Shown piece after piece: positions 42,843 through 52,660 of a DNA stretch of 64,000 bases. The position numbers were made by a program, and so were the translations under genes. The DNA comes from Gramella jeungdoensis (GTDB lineage: Bacteria > Bacteroidota > Bacteroidia > Flavobacteriales > Flavobacteriaceae). The stretch spans positions 62,001 to 126,000 of the forward strand of contig NZ_JAMSCK010000003.1 in assembly GCF_023805255.1 (NCBI RefSeq), in the 5' to 3' direction. The notes beneath the pieces are model-generated. The model did not search any database. It saw only the letters and a list, made by a program, of their open reading frames with translations, and was not told the origin of the DNA. The first letter of the stretch is position 1; each line of letters starts with the position of its first letter.

Positions 42843-45347
42843 TTATTTCTTTTTCGTAGTTTTCTTTTTGGCTCCTCTTTTGGCTGTAGTCTTCTTTTTG
42901 GTCTTACTCTTCTTCTCGAGAAGCTCTTTTACCTCATCAAGCGTAAGTTCTTCAGCCTTTGTAGTCTTAGGAAGCTCTACCTTGGTCCTGCCTTTTATGA
43001 TATTATATCTACCCCATCTTGCTTTTTCAACTCTAATTCCCTCATCTTCCCAGTGATGGATTAGTTTTTCACGCTCCTTCTTTAATTTATCTTCGATAAG
43101 CTCCTCTATATCTTCTGCGGAAAGATTATCAAAATCATACTTCTTGTTCACATTAATGAACATATTGTTCCACTTAAGATATGGACCAAACCTTCCCACT
43201 CCCTTCTGAACCGGCTTGTTCTTATATACATAAATAGGAGCATCGGCTTTTTCCTTTTCTTTGATAAGCTCCATCGCCCTGTCAAAGTCAACATTTAAAG
43301 GATCTTCTCCCTTTTCCAGAGAAACGAATTTCTTACCGAAACGAACATACGGCCCATAACGGCCATTATTTACTTCAACAGCCTCTCCTTTATACTCTCC
43401 TAGTTTTTTAGGAAGCTCAAACAAGGCCATAGCCTCATCATAGGTGAGCGTTTCCATATTCTGATCGGGGCTAAGACTCGCGAATTTTGGTTTTTCATCA
43501 TCTTCCGCACTACCAATCTGCACCATAGGTCCAAATTTTCCTAATCTGACGCTTACAGGTTTTCCGGTTTCAGGATCCTCTCCAAGTACTCTTTCCCCCA
43601 CTTCCCTGTCGGCATTCTTGGCAACATCCTGAACATGAGGATGGAAATCCTTGTAGAACTCCTTCATCATAGTAGTCCATTCCTTGTTGCCTTCGGCTAT
43701 ATTATCAAAGCTTTCCTCTACTCTGGCGGTAAAATTATAATCCAGGATATTGGAAAAGTGATTCACAAGAAAATCATTCACAACCATTCCAGTTGCCGTT
43801 GGAACAAGCTTACCTTTGTCACTACCAACGGTTTCGGTTAATGTTTTCTCTGAGAGCTTATCGTTCTTAAGTTTGAACTGAACATAATTCCTTTCCGTTC
43901 CATCCACCGAACCTTTCTCAATGTAATTCCTGGTCTGGATTGTAGAAATGGTAGGCGCATAAGTCGAAGGTCGACCAATTCCAAGTTCTTCAAGCTTCTT
44001 AACAAGGGAAGCTTCAGTATAACGATATGGCGGCCTGGTGAATCTCTCGGTTGCCGTGATATATTCGTTATTAAGAGGCTGATTCTCCTTTAATGCCGGA
44101 AGCATTCCACTTTGCTCTTCATCTTCCTCATCGCTGCTTTCAAGGTAAACCTTCAGGAAACCATCAAATTTAAGCACCTCTCCATTTGCTGTAAAGTGAT
44201 TATCATGCTTATCTGCTTCTATCTTTACATTTGTTCTTTCCAGTTGCGCATCGCTCATTTGTGAAGCGATCGCTCTTTTCCAGATTAACTCATAAAGTCT
44301 TTGCTGATCACGATCGGCAGAAATACTATGTTTCTGGAAGTTCGTAGGCCTGATAGCTTCGTGAGCTTCCTGAGCCCCCTTGGATTTGCCTTTGAACTGA
44401 CGTGATTTTGAATATTTATCACCAAAGGCCTTTAGAATTTCATTCTTAGCGCCTTTTCTGGCATCTTCAGAAAGGTTTACGCTATCGGTTCTCATATAGG
44501 TTATATGACCGGCTTCGTATAAACGTTGCGCCATCGTCATGGTCTTACTTACCGAGAAGTAAAGTTTTCTTGCAGCTTCCTGCTGAAGTGTGGAGGTGGT
44601 AAATGGCGGCGCAGGATTCTTTTTAGCTGGCTTGGTAGTTAACTCGGCTACTTTAAAATTAGCGCCGATATTATCCTTCAGAAACTGTTCCGCCTCCTCC
44701 TTCGTATCAAAATTCTTCGGGATCTTAGCCTTGAAACTCTTGCCGTCTTCAGTAGAAAATTCTGCATCTATTCTATAGGAAGCCTGAGGTTCAAAATCCT
44801 GTATCTCACGTTCTCTTTCAACAATTAGCCTTACCGCTACTGATTGTACACGGCCGGCAGAAAGTCCACCTTTCACTTTTCGCCATAAAACAGGAGACAG
44901 CTCATAACCCACGAGTCTATCCAGTACACGTCGTGCCTGCTGTGCATTGACGAGGTTGTAATCTATCCCTCGCGGATTCTCTATTGCATTAAGTATCGCA
45001 GATTTTGTGATCTCATGAAATACGATACGTTTTGTCTTATCATCCTTAAGCTTGAGTTCCTCGGCAAGGTGCCATGCAATAGCCTCTCCTTCACGGTCCT
45101 CATCACTCGCGAGCCATACAGTATCTGCATCCTTTGCAAGGCCTTTCAGCTTTCTTACTACATCTTTTTTGTCTTTGGAGACAATATATTTAGGTGTAAA
45201 ATCTCCTTCTGTATCCACACCAATCTCTTTGGTGGGCAAATCGGCGATATGCCCAAAACTGGAAGCGACCTTATAGTCTTTTCCAAGAAATTTTTCTATG
45301 GTTTTAGCCTTCGCAGGAGACTCAACAATCACTAAATTCTTAGCCAT
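42843..45347 (-). CDS. topA: DNA topoisomerase I
   Basis: An 834-residue type IA topoisomerase that relaxes negative supercoils. The Toprim domain starts the protein (NLVIVESPAKAKTIEKFLG; DEDREGEAIAWHL near residue 87). The active-site Tyr is in HITYMRTDSVNLS (about residue 286). The C-terminal part carries three glycine-rich topoisomerase repeats (for example YKGEAVEVNNGRYGPYVRFG) rather than classical zinc fingers, and ends in a lysine-rich tail. The next gene on the minus strand starts 3 bases after its stop. Confidence 0.97.
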   Translation of the reverse strand: MAKNLVIVESPAKAKTIEKFLGKDYKVASSFGHIADLPTKEIGVDTEGDFTPKYIVSKDKKDVVRKLKGLAKDADTVWLASDEDREGEAIAWHLAEELKLKDDKTKRIVFHEITKSAILNAIENPRGIDYNLVNAQQARRVLDRLVGYELSPVLWRKVKGGLSAGRVQSVAVRLIVEREREIQDFEPQASYRIDAEFSTEDGKSFKAKIPKNFDTKEEAEQFLKDNIGANFKVAELTTKPAKKNPAPPFTTSTLQQEAARKLYFSVSKTMTMAQRLYEAGHITYMRTDSVNLSEDARKGAKNEILKAFGDKYSKSRQFKGKSKGAQEAHEAIRPTNFQKHSISADRDQQRLYELIWKRAIASQMSDAQLERTNVKIEADKHDNHFTANGEVLKFDGFLKVYLESSDEEDEEQSGMLPALKENQPLNNEYITATERFTRPPYRYTEASLVKKLEELGIGRPSTYAPTISTIQTRNYIEKGSVDGTERNYVQFKLKNDKLSEKTLTETVGSDKGKLVPTATGMVVNDFLVNHFSNILDYNFTARVEESFDNIAEGNKEWTTMMKEFYKDFHPHVQDVAKNADREVGERVLGEDPETGKPVSVRLGKFGPMVQIGSAEDDEKPKFASLSPDQNMETLTYDEAMALFELPKKLGEYKGEAVEVNNGRYGPYVRFGKKFVSLEKGEDPLNVDFDRAMELIKEKEKADAPIYVYKNKPVQKGVGRFGPYLKWNNMFINVNKKYDFDNLSAEDIEELIEDKLKKEREKLIHHWEDEGIRVEKARWGRYNIIKGRTKVELPKTTKAEELTLDEVKELLEKKSKTKKKTTAKRGAKKKTTKKK

Positions 45348-45469
45348 AAATCTGTTGGTTTATAATTGCAAAAGTATATCAAATTTTTCTTCTGCCCGTT
45401 AAACTTGAATTAAAACCGGGTGTCCCCTCTATTGGAAAGCCTGATTATACAGCTGTTCTGGAATTTAAA

Positions 45470-45489
45470 AATCCCTTTTTTTTGGGATT
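45470..45489 (-). terminator. Probable terminator of the lipoprotein gene
   Basis: AATCCC (45470-45475) and GGGATT (45484-45489) enclose an 8-base T/A loop. On the minus strand the stem is followed by TTTAAATT. It lies 21 bases beyond the stop of the gene at 45511. The stem is short. Confidence 0.5.
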
Positions 45490-45510
45490 AATGAAAGCTT
45501 CGTTTTATCC

Positions 45511-46533
45511 CTATTCAGTATGAAAGAAAAGTGACGAAACGCCGGCAAGGCTATATTTAAGATCGGGAGAGATGTTGCCATCTATGGAAGTAGCGTCATT
45601 AAAGGCCAGGATACGGCCTCCACCATTAACGGCTTCAGCAACAAAGATCACATTGTACGCAGAATCATAGATCACATCTACAGGATTGCCCAACAGGGTA
45701 TTGTTACCAGCTATTCTTAACTGGTCTTCGACTTTTACAAAACCTCCTGCAGAAGCAGCATTAAATTTAGATTCAAAATCCTGGATCACATGTAAGGCTC
45801 CATCACTATTTGATTCTGCTTCCCCGATATCTGAAAGTATCATGGTACCATCTTCGAAATCCAGGCCATGAGAACGTACCAGCCCCTGAAAAGCAACAAT
45901 TTTATCGGCTGTAACGATCCTGTTCAATGCATGTGTAGAAATAAAATTACGGAATACGGCAATTTTATTGGTTTCATCTACGGCTGCATAAAGATCGTCC
46001 CCTATGAACTCAATACCCCAAAGCCTGAATTTAGTTGTAACCACATTCCTAAGAGTGAATCCCATGCTGCCTTTTGTGTAAATAAAAAGCCTTCCTTCAG
46101 GAGTCAATTCGTCGTCATCAAGATCGGTATCGTCTGAAACAATATAAAAGTTACCGTTTACTGCAAGGTCACGCGGACTTTCAAGATCAGTACCACTAAT
46201 GAATTCCGGCTCCAGATCAACTGAAATCCCCGATTGAAAAGTACTTATACCTGTATAGGTTTCAAGTTGAGAACCAGATCTTGAAGCCAAAGTAAAGGAA
46301 TCATCTACCTGAGAAAAGTAGATACCTTCGGTATCTGTTGATGTTATATTATAAGTAGTGACCTGACCCGTATTGATATCATATCTCTTTACAGGCCCAC
46401 TGTGAGAGGCAGCGTATAAATGAGCAGTTTCTGAAGTCCTGACATCCCCATTCAGATTATCATCACTACTACATGAACAGAATAGCGCGATAAAGAAAAT
46501 ACCTAAAAAAAGACCCGATCGTTCCAGCTTCAT
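45511..46533 (-). CDS. Beta-propeller-like lipoprotein
   Basis: A 340-residue lipoprotein (lipobox ALFCSCSSDD, Cys20 or 22). The mature part has repeated blade-like units: AHLYAASHSGPVKRYDINTG, IEFIGDDLYAAVDETNKIAV, and NVIFVAEAVNGGGRILAFND. This pattern fits a six- or seven-bladed propeller binding a ligand or protein. Enzyme residues are not recognised. It stands alone, with topA downstream on the same strand and a divergent small gene upstream. Confidence 0.7.
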   Translation of the reverse strand: MKLERSGLFLGIFFIALFCSCSSDDNLNGDVRTSETAHLYAASHSGPVKRYDINTGQVTTYNITSTDTEGIYFSQVDDSFTLASRSGSQLETYTGISTFQSGISVDLEPEFISGTDLESPRDLAVNGNFYIVSDDTDLDDDELTPEGRLFIYTKGSMGFTLRNVVTTKFRLWGIEFIGDDLYAAVDETNKIAVFRNFISTHALNRIVTADKIVAFQGLVRSHGLDFEDGTMILSDIGEAESNSDGALHVIQDFESKFNAASAGGFVKVEDQLRIAGNNTLLGNPVDVIYDSAYNVIFVAEAVNGGGRILAFNDATSIDGNISPDLKYSLAGVSSLFFHTE

Positions 46534-46692
46534 ACTTTTTTATTTGCGAATATATTGTTTTAACGAATAAAACTCCAGCATAGTTTAAATGAGTTAAATA
46601 TCTGTTATTTGAAATTATCTTAACGCAATTTTGACTTTATAATTTTCATATTAAAGGAGAAACAAGGAAAATTTAAAAGTTTAAATAAGTTT

Positions 46693-46917
46693 ATGAATCT
46701 CGCACACATATTAAAACTAGCAGGAAAGTTTGTTGTAAGAGGCTTTGTCTTTAAAGCCGGAAAAAAACTGGCTCTAAAAGGTGGAAGAGCCGGAATTGGT
46801 GCCGGCGCTCTGATCGCCGGAGGCTACCTTGCCTACCAGCTGCTTCAGGAAAGGGAAAAACAACAGGAAGAGAAAAGAAAAAAGAAAAGCAAAAAAAATA
46901 CAGGCCGTAAGAATTAA
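46693..46917 (+). CDS. Small glycine-rich membrane protein
   Basis: A 74-residue protein. Its first half is amphipathic and glycine-rich (FVFKAGKKLALKGGRAGIGA) with a hydrophobic stretch (GAGALIAGGYLAYQLL), and it ends in a long run of charged residues (EREKQQEEKRKKKSKKN). One membrane helix with a cytoplasmic basic tail is likely. Not recognised. Confidence 0.55.
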   Translation: MNLAHILKLAGKFVVRGFVFKAGKKLALKGGRAGIGAGALIAGGYLAYQLLQEREKQQEEKRKKKSKKNTGRKN

Positions 46918-47039
46918 GAATATTACACATATATCGAAAATAACCATCCTCCTTAAATCAAAAAACAAGGGATTCAAATCAGCCACACCCCTGCTAAATA
47001 ATAAATACTTATCTTGAGTAAATCACTCTAATATTAAAC

Positions 47040-47546
47040 ATGAAATATCTACTGCCTGTTCTATCTATTTTCCTATTCATACCCATTACTCTGATTTCGC
47101 AAAATAATGACTGCGCATGTTGTACGCCGGCTCATGAACAGTTCGACTTTTGGGTGGGCAACTGGGAAGTATTCAACGAAAAAGGTAAAAAAATTGGTGA
47201 AAACCTAATAGAGAAACTCGAAGATAACTGCATTCTAAGTGAAAACTGGGAAGGAGAAAAAGGCGGCTCCGGGAAAAGTTTCAATTACTATGATCCAGCA
47301 GACTCTACCTGGAACCAGTTATGGATCAGCAACTCAGGTAACATCTTGAAACTGAAAGGAGAGGGCAAACCCGATAAAATGATCCTTAAAAGTGAACCTG
47401 TAAAAGGTGAAAAAGGTAACTACTATAATAAGATCACCTGGACGAAAAATCCCGACGGTAGCGTGACACAACTTTGGGAGCTTTATGATCTTCAGGGAAA
47501 CCTTTTGAATGAGGCTTTTAAAGGCATTTATAGAAAAAAGGATTAA
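47040..47546 (+). CDS. Exported DUF1579-like protein
   Basis: A 168-residue protein with a signal peptide (YLLPVLSIFLFIPITLISQ). It contains the sequence FDFWVGNWEVFNEKGKKIGE, a motif typical of DUF1579-like small barrels, plus LSENWEGEKGGSGKSFNYYD and later strands to KGIYRKKD. A calycin-type ligand-binding barrel in the periplasm is likely; ligand unknown. Convergent with dsbD, 4 bases between stops. Confidence 0.75.
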   Translation: MKYLLPVLSIFLFIPITLISQNNDCACCTPAHEQFDFWVGNWEVFNEKGKKIGENLIEKLEDNCILSENWEGEKGGSGKSFNYYDPADSTWNQLWISNSGNILKLKGEGKPDKMILKSEPVKGEKGNYYNKITWTKNPDGSVTQLWELYDLQGNLLNEAFKGIYRKKD

Positions 47547-47550
47547 AGCA

Positions 47551-49572
47551 TTACTGAAAAACGCTTTCAGAACCTTCACTCAGGCTTTCAATACTTTCTG
47601 AAGCATCCCTATTGAAAACGGCAATTCCTTTTTTAAGCCATTCATAAAAGTCATCAGCCTCTGGCTCATAAGCGGAAGGAGCAATAAGTTTTTCTTCTTT
47701 ATGATCTAAAAGCACATAGTATGGCTGGGCATTCGCCTGATATCTGCTAATCTGAAAATCACTCCATTTATTACCTATGGTTTGAATTTCCTTTCCTGTA
47801 GTTTCAGAAACATATTGCTCAGATTCCGGTAATTTCCTTTGATCGTCTACATACAGGGAAACAAGAACCACATCATTTTTCAGTGTTTTAAGCACCTGAG
47901 GCTCACTCCACACACGTTCTTCCATTTTCCTGCAATTCACACAGGCATGCCCGGTAAAATCTATAAGTAAAGGAAGGTCTTTTTCTTTTGCATAAGCTAG
48001 TCCTTTTTCATAATCATGAAAGGATATAATATCATGTGGACCATAATAAGCTCCGTCGGGAAGCTGGTCAGAATCCGAAGCTAAAGTATTTCCCTTAGAA
48101 CTACCAACGCCGTATGGTGATTCACTATACTGAAGTGGTGGTGGAAACCCGCTAATAATCTTAAGTGGTGCGCCCCAAAGACCTGGAATAAGGTAGATGG
48201 TAAAAACAAGAACAACAATCCCTGATATAAGTCTGCCCACAGAAATATGATCTACTTTAGAATCATGTGGCAAACGGATCTTTCCGAACAAATAGAAAGC
48301 CAGCACCCCGAAGATCACGATCCAAATGGCAAGAAAGATCTCTCTTTCAAGAAGATGTAACTGCAGCACAAGATCTGCATTAGAAAGAAATTTAAACGCC
48401 AGAGCCAGTTCCAGAAAACCGAGGGTTACTTTTACCGTATTAAGCCAGCCACCGGAACGTGGCAAAGTATTAAGCCAACCGGGGAATGCAGCGAACAATC
48501 CAAAAGGCAATGCGATAGCAAGAGAGAATCCCAGCATTCCTATTATAGGAGCAGTCCCTCCTTTTGATGCGGCTTCTACAAGGAGAGTCCCCACAATAGG
48601 TCCGGTACAGGAAAACGATACTATTGCCAGGGCAAGCGCCATAAAGAATATCCCAATCAAACCTCCTTTATCTGCTTTTGAATCGATCTTAGTCCCCCAA
48701 CTACTTGGAAGAACAATTTCAAAAGCTCCCATAAATGAAATGGCAAATATCACAAGCAGCACGAAGAACGCAAGATTGAACCACACATTTGTAGATAATG
48801 CATTCAGAGAATCGGCACCAAAAATAAGAGTGACCAGAGATCCCAGAAGCACATATATAACCACAATGGAAATCCCATAAAAAATGGCATTTCGTATACC
48901 CGCAGCCCTGGACTTACTTTGTTTGGTAAAGAAGCTCACCGTCATGGGAATCATAGGAAAAACACAGGGGGTAAGCAAAGCCGCAAAACCAGATAAGAAT
49001 GCGACTATAAAAATCCCCCAGAAAGATCTTTTTTCTTCAGGATTATTTACCTCAAGTTCTTCTGAAGAATCTTCAGCAAGACTTTCTACAGACTGGGAGC
49101 TGACAGTTCCTTCTCGTATAACAAATTCAAATTTCTCTTCTTCGAAGATGCAGGCTTTATCGTCGCAAACCTGGTACTCTACTTTAGCATTGATAGTACC
49201 CAAAGTAGAATCAATTACCCTGATATTCTGTGTAAAAGTGGCCTGATAGGCAAAATAGGAAAGTTCCATTTCGAAAACCTGGTCATATTCGGTAACCGAT
49301 TCACTTTCTTCGGTATCGCCAATTAACTCATACTTTTCTCCGGTGTTATCAAACCTGAAAACCGTAGGAAGTGCCCCTCCTTCAGGAAGTTCCTGGGAGT
49401 ACAAATGCCATTTATCTTCGATATAAGCGTTAAAGATGAGCTGGTACTCTCCCTCAGATATTTCTTTTACTTCAGTATCCCATTCAACAGGATCATATAT
49501 TTGAGCTTGGGTGAAATATCCGGCAAGAAGTATAAAAAGGAAAAGACCTTTCTTTAATAGGCTGTATATCAT
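47551..49572 (-). CDS. dsbD: DsbD thiol:disulfide interchange protein
   Basis: A 673-residue three-part electron transporter. A signal peptide (FLFILLAGYFTQAQ) is followed by a periplasmic beta domain (to about residue 180, with CDDKACIFEEE holding the redox Cys pair). Eight membrane helices follow, with conserved Cys in LLTPCVFPMIPMTVSFF and SFSCTGPIVG. The C-terminal thioredoxin domain has the active site GHACVNCRKME. It passes electrons from cytoplasmic thioredoxin to periplasmic partners, for example in cytochrome c maturation. It stands alone on the minus strand. Confidence 0.93.
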   Translation of the reverse strand: MIYSLLKKGLFLFILLAGYFTQAQIYDPVEWDTEVKEISEGEYQLIFNAYIEDKWHLYSQELPEGGALPTVFRFDNTGEKYELIGDTEESESVTEYDQVFEMELSYFAYQATFTQNIRVIDSTLGTINAKVEYQVCDDKACIFEEEKFEFVIREGTVSSQSVESLAEDSSEELEVNNPEEKRSFWGIFIVAFLSGFAALLTPCVFPMIPMTVSFFTKQSKSRAAGIRNAIFYGISIVVIYVLLGSLVTLIFGADSLNALSTNVWFNLAFFVLLVIFAISFMGAFEIVLPSSWGTKIDSKADKGGLIGIFFMALALAIVSFSCTGPIVGTLLVEAASKGGTAPIIGMLGFSLAIALPFGLFAAFPGWLNTLPRSGGWLNTVKVTLGFLELALAFKFLSNADLVLQLHLLEREIFLAIWIVIFGVLAFYLFGKIRLPHDSKVDHISVGRLISGIVVLVFTIYLIPGLWGAPLKIISGFPPPLQYSESPYGVGSSKGNTLASDSDQLPDGAYYGPHDIISFHDYEKGLAYAKEKDLPLLIDFTGHACVNCRKMEERVWSEPQVLKTLKNDVVLVSLYVDDQRKLPESEQYVSETTGKEIQTIGNKWSDFQISRYQANAQPYYVLLDHKEEKLIAPSAYEPEADDFYEWLKKGIAVFNRDASESIESLSEGSESVFQ

Positions 49573-49793
49573 TATTCTTTAATACCTGATTAGTAAGATT
49601 AAAACTCTAAGAACAGCTTCTAAAATTAACGAAATAAAACGATAATTTTTGTTCGAAAGCAAAAGTACCTATTCTAAAAGAGAATGGAAACCATTTTTTG
49701 TTTGAGAAGAATTAACAACTTAAACAATGTCGAAAAACATAGCTCATCAGATAGCAGAAAATTATTTAACTTCCGCTACTTAACATCTGTTCA

Positions 49794-50906
49794 ATGAGAT
49801 ATTCCAGTTTATTTATATTGCTTTTTTCAATATTCCCCTTCAATTCCCATTCGCAGGAAAAACCATGGATGCTTGGGCCTTTTGAAAGGTTTACCGATAA
49901 TCAACCCATACTGCAAAAAGATGAGAATTCAGAATTTGATGACCCTATGAGTGGCAAATTGGTAAAATGGGAATCCATGGCTACCTTTAATCCTGCGGCC
50001 ATTGTAAGAAATGACACGATTTATGTGCTTTACCGGGCCGAAGAAAAATTAGGTGAAAAAGAAATTGGTGGCCATACTTCCAGACTGGGGCTTGCCTACT
50101 CTACGGATGGCATCCACTACCAGAAAATGACAAAACCAGTATTCTATCCTGATGAGGATCGCCAGAAAAAATTTGAATGGCCGGGTGGCACTGAAGACCC
50201 CAGAATAGTTGAAACAGAAGACGGGCTATATGTCTTAACCTATACCCAGTGGAACAGAAACGTTCCCCGCCTTGCCGTAGCCACTTCCCAAGATCTTAAA
50301 AACTGGAAAAAACACGGGCCGATCTTTTTAAATTATAAGGACGGAAAATATATGGATCGCGAAACCAAATCTGGAGCAATAGTGACCCAACTGAAAAATG
50401 GCAGACTCACTGCTGCAAAGATTGACGGTAAATACTGGATGTATTTTGGTGTACCTCATATTTATCTGGCGAGTTCTGAAGATCTAATTCACTGGACCCC
50501 TGTTGAGGATTACACTGGGCAACTAGCCCCTGTTCTGAATCCAAGGCCCGGTTATTTCGATTCCTGGCTGGTAGAAGCGGGACCGCCTCCGCTGCTTACC
50601 AATGATGGAATCTTAGTCTTGTACAATTCCGGAAATTCACAGAACATAGGTGATAAGAAACTTGGCAACAGAATCTATACCGGTGGCCAGGCTTTATTTG
50701 ATGCTAAAGAGCCATGGAAAATTATTGACCGTTCCAACAATCCATTCATTAAGCCAGAATTGGATTTTGAGAAATCGGGCCAATATAAAGATGGTACTAC
50801 ATTTATAGAAGGCCTTATAATATTTAAGGGTAAATGGTATTTATATTACGGTACCGCAGATAGTATGGTTGGTGTGGTTAGAAGTGAAACTAACAATAAC
50901 GAATAA
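49794..50906 (+). CDS. Exported GH130-family glycoside hydrolase/phosphorylase
   Basis: A 370-residue five-bladed-propeller enzyme with a signal peptide (LFILLFSIFPFNSHSQE). The family signature GGTEDPR contains Asp135, the expected general acid. FNPAAIVRNDTIYVLYRAEEK and YSTDGIHYQKM are further GH130 blocks. GH130 members act on beta-1,2- or beta-1,4-mannosides, as phosphorylases in the cytoplasm or hydrolases when exported. The signal peptide suggests a hydrolase here. It is followed 10 bases later by a transporter gene, probably in one operon. Confidence 0.85.
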   Translation: MRYSSLFILLFSIFPFNSHSQEKPWMLGPFERFTDNQPILQKDENSEFDDPMSGKLVKWESMATFNPAAIVRNDTIYVLYRAEEKLGEKEIGGHTSRLGLAYSTDGIHYQKMTKPVFYPDEDRQKKFEWPGGTEDPRIVETEDGLYVLTYTQWNRNVPRLAVATSQDLKNWKKHGPIFLNYKDGKYMDRETKSGAIVTQLKNGRLTAAKIDGKYWMYFGVPHIYLASSEDLIHWTPVEDYTGQLAPVLNPRPGYFDSWLVEAGPPPLLTNDGILVLYNSGNSQNIGDKKLGNRIYTGGQALFDAKEPWKIIDRSNNPFIKPELDFEKSGQYKDGTTFIEGLIIFKGKWYLYYGTADSMVGVVRSETNNNE

Positions 50907-50916
50907 TTTCAACTAA

Positions 50917-51783
50917 TTGCAACAGCTTGCCGATATAATAATGCCTGTTTCCATTGCCGTTATCATGTTTGGTATAGGTCTGGAACTCAAATTCGGAGAC
51001 TTTAGAAGGGTTTTCTATTATCCAAAAAGTATTCTTACAGGGCTTTCCAGTCAGATGATATTACTCCCCTTAATAGCGCTTGCCCTGATATACTTCTGGC
51101 CAATGAAACCTATTTATAAAATAGGCGTAATGCTACTGGCAGCCTGCCCCGGTGGCACCGCATCTAACCTTGTTACCAAAATGCTCAAAGGGAGGGTGGC
51201 ACTCTCTGTATCACTTACGGCTTTCAACAGCTTTTTTATCCTTTTCACCATACCACTAATCATTGAGTTGAGTTATAGCATATTTGGCAATGAAAGCAGA
51301 AGTGTAGACCTCAGCTTTTGGCGCACCATGAAGGAAGTGATGTCAAGCGTGGTTTTGCCTGTTCTTGGTGGTATTATTATAGGCAATCTACTTGGTGATC
51401 AACAAAGAGAGCGCATTCACAAACCACTGAAGTATATACTCCCCTTACTTCTGCTGGTAGCAGTAATAACCGTGATATTCATAGACGAGTCCAGCAAAGA
51501 CATACATTATCTTGATTATATCCCTCTTTTTATTCCGCTTATCCTGCTCAATATACTAACCATGCTTGCGGGATTCCTCACTTCAAAGAAATTTAATCTT
51601 AAACATGAATCCTGCTTCACTATTGCCATAGAAATGGGATTGCAAAACAGTGTTCTTGCACTTTATATAGCCAACCAGTTGCTGAAGGATAAGGATATTA
51701 GCCTGATTGCCATATTATATGGAAGCTTTTCCCTTATCAGTACTTTTGGCATTGCATATTTACTAAAGCGATATCTTAAATAG
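50917..51783 (+). CDS. BASS-family (bile-acid:sodium symporter-like) transporter
   Basis: A 288-residue inner-membrane protein with about ten helices. It carries the family motifs MFGIGLELKFGDFRRV (after helix 1), ACPGGTASNLVTKMLKG (the sodium-site region) and EMGLQNSVLALYIANQL. BASS members move bile acids, pyruvate, keto acids or other organic anions with sodium. The frame opens with TTG at 50917; ATG at 50941 (MPVSIAVIMFGIG) is an equally good start, and neither has a clear Shine-Dalgarno. It is probably cotranscribed with the GH130 gene; cargo unknown. Confidence 0.88.
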   Translation: MQQLADIIMPVSIAVIMFGIGLELKFGDFRRVFYYPKSILTGLSSQMILLPLIALALIYFWPMKPIYKIGVMLLAACPGGTASNLVTKMLKGRVALSVSLTAFNSFFILFTIPLIIELSYSIFGNESRSVDLSFWRTMKEVMSSVVLPVLGGIIIGNLLGDQQRERIHKPLKYILPLLLLVAVITVIFIDESSKDIHYLDYIPLFIPLILLNILTMLAGFLTSKKFNLKHESCFTIAIEMGLQNSVLALYIANQLLKDKDISLIAILYGSFSLISTFGIAYLLKRYLK

Positions 51784-51842
51784 ATTGAGAAGAAGACCAA
51801 AAAAAGCTTAAATTTCAGCATCTTTTTTACCCTATTTTTAGT

Positions 51843-51867
51843 CCTGTTTAAATGCTTTTTAAACAGG
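51843..51867. promoter_or_regulatory. Perfect 10-bp inverted repeat before sigZ
   Basis: CCTGTTTAAA (51843-51852) and TTTAAACAGG (51858-51867) are exact complements with a 5-base spacer, ending 19 bases before the sigma-factor start. A possible -7 element (TATTTTTA, one base from consensus) lies just before it at about 51832-51839. It could be an operator for self-control or a 5'-UTR hairpin. Confidence 0.5.
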
Positions 51868-51886
51868 AGTTCAAATTAACCTAGAT

Positions 51887-52462
51887 ATGGAATTAAACAA
51901 GTATAAAGATATTTCAGAACAGTGGCTCGAATATAAAGACGCTTTAAATAATTATATACTTAAGATCGTAAAAGACCCCGATACAGCCAATAGCCTGTCG
52001 CATGAAGTACTGATGAAAGTATATTCGTCCTGTTGTTCAGGGAGAGAAATTCGGAACATAAGATCCTGGCTCTTTCAGATAGCCTATAATACCTGTATGG
52101 ATTATTTCAAAAAAGAAAATAAGAATACAGATCTTCAAACAGAGATAAAAGAATCTGAAGAAGAACCGGTGTATCAAGAGGCGGGTGAATTCGTTGAACC
52201 CTTGTTAGGCCTCATTCCTTCGAAATATTCCGAACCATTGAAGCTTGCCGATATTCGAGGTTTAAAGCAGCAGGAGGTTGCAGAGAAACTTGACCTTAGT
52301 CTTACAGCTACAAAGAGCAGGATACAAAGAGCAAGGCAGATGTTGAAAGAAAAGATCATGGAGTGTGTTCATATAGAAGTTGACGGCCAGGGTAATCTTA
52401 TGGCATTTAATATTAAAGGCACCTGCCAGCCTTTAAAGGATCATTTAAAAAAATGTAAATAA
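51887..52462 (+). CDS. sigZ: RNA polymerase sigma factor SigZ-like (ECF type)
   Basis: A 191-residue ECF sigma factor. Region 2 includes DTANSLSHEVLMKVYSSCCS and IRSWLFQIAYNTCMDYFKKE. Region 4 includes PLLGLIPSKYSEPLKLADIRG and the DNA-binding helix-turn-helix QQEVAEKLDLSLTATKSRIQR. The extra Cys residues and C-terminal CVHIEVDGQG...CQPLKDHLKKC are characteristic of SigZ proteins, in which a conserved Cys-rich end may sense redox or metal. A 42-residue basic peptide follows in the same direction. A perfect dyad lies just upstream. Confidence 0.85.
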   Translation: MELNKYKDISEQWLEYKDALNNYILKIVKDPDTANSLSHEVLMKVYSSCCSGREIRNIRSWLFQIAYNTCMDYFKKENKNTDLQTEIKESEEEPVYQEAGEFVEPLLGLIPSKYSEPLKLADIRGLKQQEVAEKLDLSLTATKSRIQRARQMLKEKIMECVHIEVDGQGNLMAFNIKGTCQPLKDHLKKCK

Positions 52463-52527
52463 TTCTGCATCTTTTTGAAGTTATAAAAGTCCTGACAGTA
52501 ATAGAATAATAATTAAATCATACTGTT

Positions 52528-52656
52528 ATGAACACTTCAAAAAACAATGAGCAAAAATGTTGCAAAGAGATAAATCAGAACAATAAGGGCAGGGCCAAAA
52601 GAATTGCCAGGTTCCTAATTCCGAAGGCAAATGAAAACTGGCTCTTATATAAATAG
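52528..52656 (+). CDS. Putative 42-residue basic peptide with CC motif
   Basis: ATG at 52528 opens 42 codons: MNTSKNNEQKCCKEINQNNK, then GRAKRIARFLIPKANENWLL and YK. It starts 65 bases after the sigZ stop and is closed by a strong terminator 4 bases after its stop, which supports real coding in the sigZ transcript. The Cys-Cys pair recalls metal or redox binding, matching the cysteines of SigZ. Not a recognised family. Confidence 0.55.
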   Translation: MNTSKNNEQKCCKEINQNNKGRAKRIARFLIPKANENWLLYK

Positions 52657-52660
52657 AATG